Below are positions 14,154 through 17,504 of a DNA stretch of 17,504 nt, piece by piece (the stretch's first letter is position 1; every line of letters begins with the position of its first letter). Source of the DNA: DASSLY01 sp035689185 (GTDB taxonomy: Bacteria > Actinomycetota > Actinomycetes > Actinomycetales > Dermatophilaceae); the NCBI GenBank assembly GCA_035689185.1, contig DASSLY010000053.1, positions 1 through 17,504 on the forward strand, in the 5' to 3' direction. The notes below the pieces were generated by a model. That model was given only the letters and a program-made list of their open reading frames with translations, did not search any database and was not told the origin of the DNA. The translations under genes were made by a program, and so were the position numbers.

Positions 14154-15143
14154 ATGACGCTTGCGGCGACGGGGGTTCCGTCGGTCACCGTGCGCGCACC
14201 CGCCAAGATCAACCTGGAGCTCATCGTCGGTCCACGGCGCGCCGACGGGTACCACGACCTGGCCACGGTCTTCCACGCGGTGAGCCTGTACGACGAGGTG
14301 ACCGTGGAGGCGGCGCCGAGGTGGTCGGTCGAGGTGCGCGGGCTGCACGCCGACCTGGTACCGGCTGACGAGTCGAACCTGGCCCACCGTGCCGCCGTCC
14401 TGCTCGCCGAGACCGCCGGGGTGGATCAGGCGGTGGCGATCACCATCGACAAGCAGATTCCCGTCGCCGGGGGCCTGGCCGGGGGGTCCGCCGACGGCGC
14501 CGCGGCGCTGCTGGCCTGCGAGACGCTCTGGGGGCTCGGCACGCCACGGGCGCAGTTGGAGGCGCTGGGCGCGCGGCTGGGCAGCGACGTCCCGTTCGCT
14601 CTCACCGGCGGCACGGCCATCGGGTCGGGCCGGGGGGAGCGGCTGGCTCCGGTCCTCGGCCGGGGCCGGTACCACTGGGTGCTGGCGACCAGCGACACGG
14701 GCCTGTCCACCCCCGCCGTGTATGCCGAGTGCGACCGGCTGCGGGGTCGCGCCCGGGTGCCGGCGCCCGTGCCGTCGGCGGCCATGATGACCGCCCTGCG
14801 CTCGGGCGACCCCGAGGCGCTGGGCCCGGCGCTGGTCAACGACCTCCAGGAGGCGGCGCTGTCGCTGCGCCCCGAGCTGGGGGAGGTGGTGCAGACCGGG
14901 CTGGAGTACGGCGCGCTGGGCGGGGTGGTCTCCGGGTCGGGTCCGACCGTGGCCTTCCTGGTCGCCGACCACGAGGCCGGCCTGGACCTGTCGGTCGCCC
15001 TCACCGCCTCCGGGGTCGCCCCCACGGTCTGCCGCGCCACCGGGCCGGTGCACGGCGCCCACGTGGTCAGCCTGCCCACGCCGCCGGCGCAGCTGCGCAC
15101 GCCCTGGCACCCTTCCCGGGGCGTCGGGCCGAGCGAGGTCTGA
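14154..15143 (+). CDS. ispE: 4-diphosphocytidyl-2-C-methyl-D-erythritol kinase
   Basis: A 329-residue GHMP kinase that phosphorylates CDP-methylerythritol in the non-mevalonate (MEP) pathway to isoprenoids, in the cytosol. Visible motifs are APAKINLELIVGPRRADGYHDL with Lys18 and GYH near the N-terminus, the glycine-rich ATP loop PVAGGLAGGSADGAAALL (about 103-120), GSDVPF with Asp145 as the probable catalytic base, and GSGPTVAFL in the C-terminal half. The gene starts 9 bp after ksgA with AGGGTGAGG just upstream. The ksgA-ispE pairing is widespread in actinobacteria. The last 25 residues are a Pro-rich tail of no clear role. Confidence 0.96.
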   Translation: MTLAATGVPSVTVRAPAKINLELIVGPRRADGYHDLATVFHAVSLYDEVTVEAAPRWSVEVRGLHADLVPADESNLAHRAAVLLAETAGVDQAVAITIDKQIPVAGGLAGGSADGAAALLACETLWGLGTPRAQLEALGARLGSDVPFALTGGTAIGSGRGERLAPVLGRGRYHWVLATSDTGLSTPAVYAECDRLRGRARVPAPVPSAAMMTALRSGDPEALGPALVNDLQEAALSLRPELGEVVQTGLEYGALGGVVSGSGPTVAFLVADHEAGLDLSVALTASGVAPTVCRATGPVHGAHVVSLPTPPAQLRTPWHPSRGVGPSEV

Positions 15144-15159
15144 GGGCCTGGTCCTGGTC

Positions 15160-16953
<1,794 letters not shown>

Positions 16954-16962
<9 letters not shown>

Positions 16963-16989
16963 GCGCCGACCCGGCCGACCCGTTGTCAC
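16954..16989 (+). repeat. 36-bp direct repeat, first copy, spanning the ABC-F stop codon
   Basis: The segment from GTCGAGTAGGC to CCGTTGTCAC recurs at 17026-17061 with 33 of 36 bases identical. This copy contains the last codons and the TAG of the ABC-F gene, so the second copy looks like a duplicate of the gene's end. Confidence 0.85.
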
Positions 16990-17025
16990 GCCGTGCTGTC
17001 CAACGCACCGATCGTCGCGGGGAAG

Positions 17026-17061
17026 GTCGAGTAGGCACCTACCGGGCCGACCCGTTGTCAC
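17026..17061 (+). repeat. 36-bp direct repeat, second copy
   Basis: This is the partner of 16954-16989, starting 72 bp later. It abuts and slightly overlaps the left arm of the hairpin at 17059-17096. No such sequence is seen elsewhere in the window. Confidence 0.85.
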
Positions 17062-17096
17062 CGGTATCGACCTCAGATGCAGGGTCGATGCCGGTG
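17059..17096. terminator. Long hairpin, probably a bidirectional terminator
   Basis: CACCGGTATCGACC (17059-17072) pairs with GGTCGATGCCGGTG (17083-17096): 14 pairs including one wobble, with a 10-nt loop. It lies between the convergent ABC-F and MarR genes, where a shared terminator is expected. There is no T-run on either side, so a structural or processing role is possible. Confidence 0.65.
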
Positions 17097-17119
17097 GTAT
17101 CCGGTCGAGACCGGGGCAA

Positions 17120-17156
17120 TCACCCGACATCACCCGGCCTCACCCGGTCTCACCCG
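17120..17156. repeat. Four 10-bp-period TCACCCG repeats
   Basis: TCACCCG occurs four times at exact 10-bp spacing with variable 3-nt gaps (ACA, GCC, GTC). The last copy supplies the stop codon of the minus-strand MarR gene, so the others sit just beyond it. One-turn phasing could fit protein binding on one face of the helix, but slippage is as likely. Confidence 0.75.
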
Positions 17157-17503
17157 CCGAACCGGCCGAGCAGCCGGCGGAGCAGGTCGGCCAAGGCCCG
17201 CTGGTCGGCCGCGGTCAAACCCTCGAGCAGCGACCGTTCCCGGTCGAGCAGGTCGGCCAGCGCTGCGTCCACCGCCGCACGACCGGCCTCGGTGAGCGCC
17301 ACAATGACCCCGCGCCGGTCCGCCGGGTCGGGCCGCCGGTGCACCAGGCCCCGGCGCTCCAGCCGGTCCACCCGGTTGGTCATCGTGCCGCTGGTCACCA
17401 ACGTCTGCTGGACCAGCACGCCCGGCGAGAGCTCGTACGGGTAGCCCGAGCGCCGCAGGGCCGCCAGGACGTCGAACTCCCACCGTTCCAGCCCGTGCCC
17501 GGC
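17150..17503 (-). CDS. MarR-family transcriptional regulator, N-terminus outside the window
   Basis: The minus-strand frame is open to the right edge, so the true start lies beyond the window; an internal GTG at 17419 would remove part of the DNA-binding domain. The visible 117 residues include GLERWEFDVLAALRRSG and PYELSPGVL, then the recognition-helix region LVTSGTMTNRVDRLERRGLV and the wing HRRPDPADRRGVIVALTEAG, which is the standard MarR winged helix, followed by the dimerisation helix ending in LLRRLLGRFGG. Proteins of this subgroup usually repress nearby transporters or enzymes and respond to small aromatic ligands; its target is not visible here. It is convergent with the ABC-F gene. 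Confidence 0.92.
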   Translation of the reverse strand, partial: AGHGLERWEFDVLAALRRSGYPYELSPGVLVQQTLVTSGTMTNRVDRLERRGLVHRRPDPADRRGVIVALTEAGRAAVDAALADLLDRERSLLEGLTAADQRALADLLRRLLGRFGG

Positions 17504-17504
17504 G

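Noticed and set aside
17120..17156. TCACCCG units as a CRISPR array
   Set aside because: Units of 7 bp with 3-bp gaps are far too short, and no cas genes are present.

Overview
The window is high-GC DNA with long C/G-ending codons, frequent GTG starts and the conserved gene neighbourhood (rsmI) - metG - tatD - rpfB - ksgA - ispE - ABC-F. This order, with a resuscitation-promoting factor and a MetRS carrying FSTSR at the KMSKS position, points to an actinomycete, probably Micrococcales. The family-level placement is inference.

Positions 1-5602 are an accessory island: a tandem series of RHS polymorphic-toxin C-terminal modules, each being the end of an RHS core, a toxin tip and an immunity-like membrane protein. 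From left to right it holds a partial small membrane protein (3-281); a wrecked module (286-883) joining a decayed immunity-gene fragment to a decayed RHS end and a frameshifted tip; an intact three-TM immunity candidate (897-1319); an N-terminally truncated RHS with intact tip 1 (1316-3712) and immunity 1 (3703-4221); and an orphan RHS end with tip 2 (4222-5115) and immunity 2 (5117-5602). The last two modules are related by a fixed 1403-bp offset. Their tips (145 aa each, about two-thirds identical) and their immunity proteins (two TM segments plus a soluble domain, YPQR motif) match no toxin or immunity family I know. This is the best candidate for an undescribed system.

Positions 5603-6198 are a scar: the 5' end of an IS701-like transposase fused to the 3' end of rsmI, followed by a decayed copy of the esterase 3' end. 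An AAA/STAND-like ATPase (6199-7371), preceded by a palindromic operator-like site, sits between that scar and an intact minus-strand esterase (7433-8224).

Positions 8259-16962 are the conserved housekeeping block: metG and tatD overlap; rpfB has a 233-bp leader and ends in a strong terminator; then a secreted or anchored hypothetical protein, ksgA, ispE and an ABC-F ATPase run co-directionally with 9-16 bp gaps. The block ends in a repeat and hairpin region, and a MarR regulator enters from the right edge on the minus strand, cut by the window end. No tRNA, rRNA or CRISPR array was seen.
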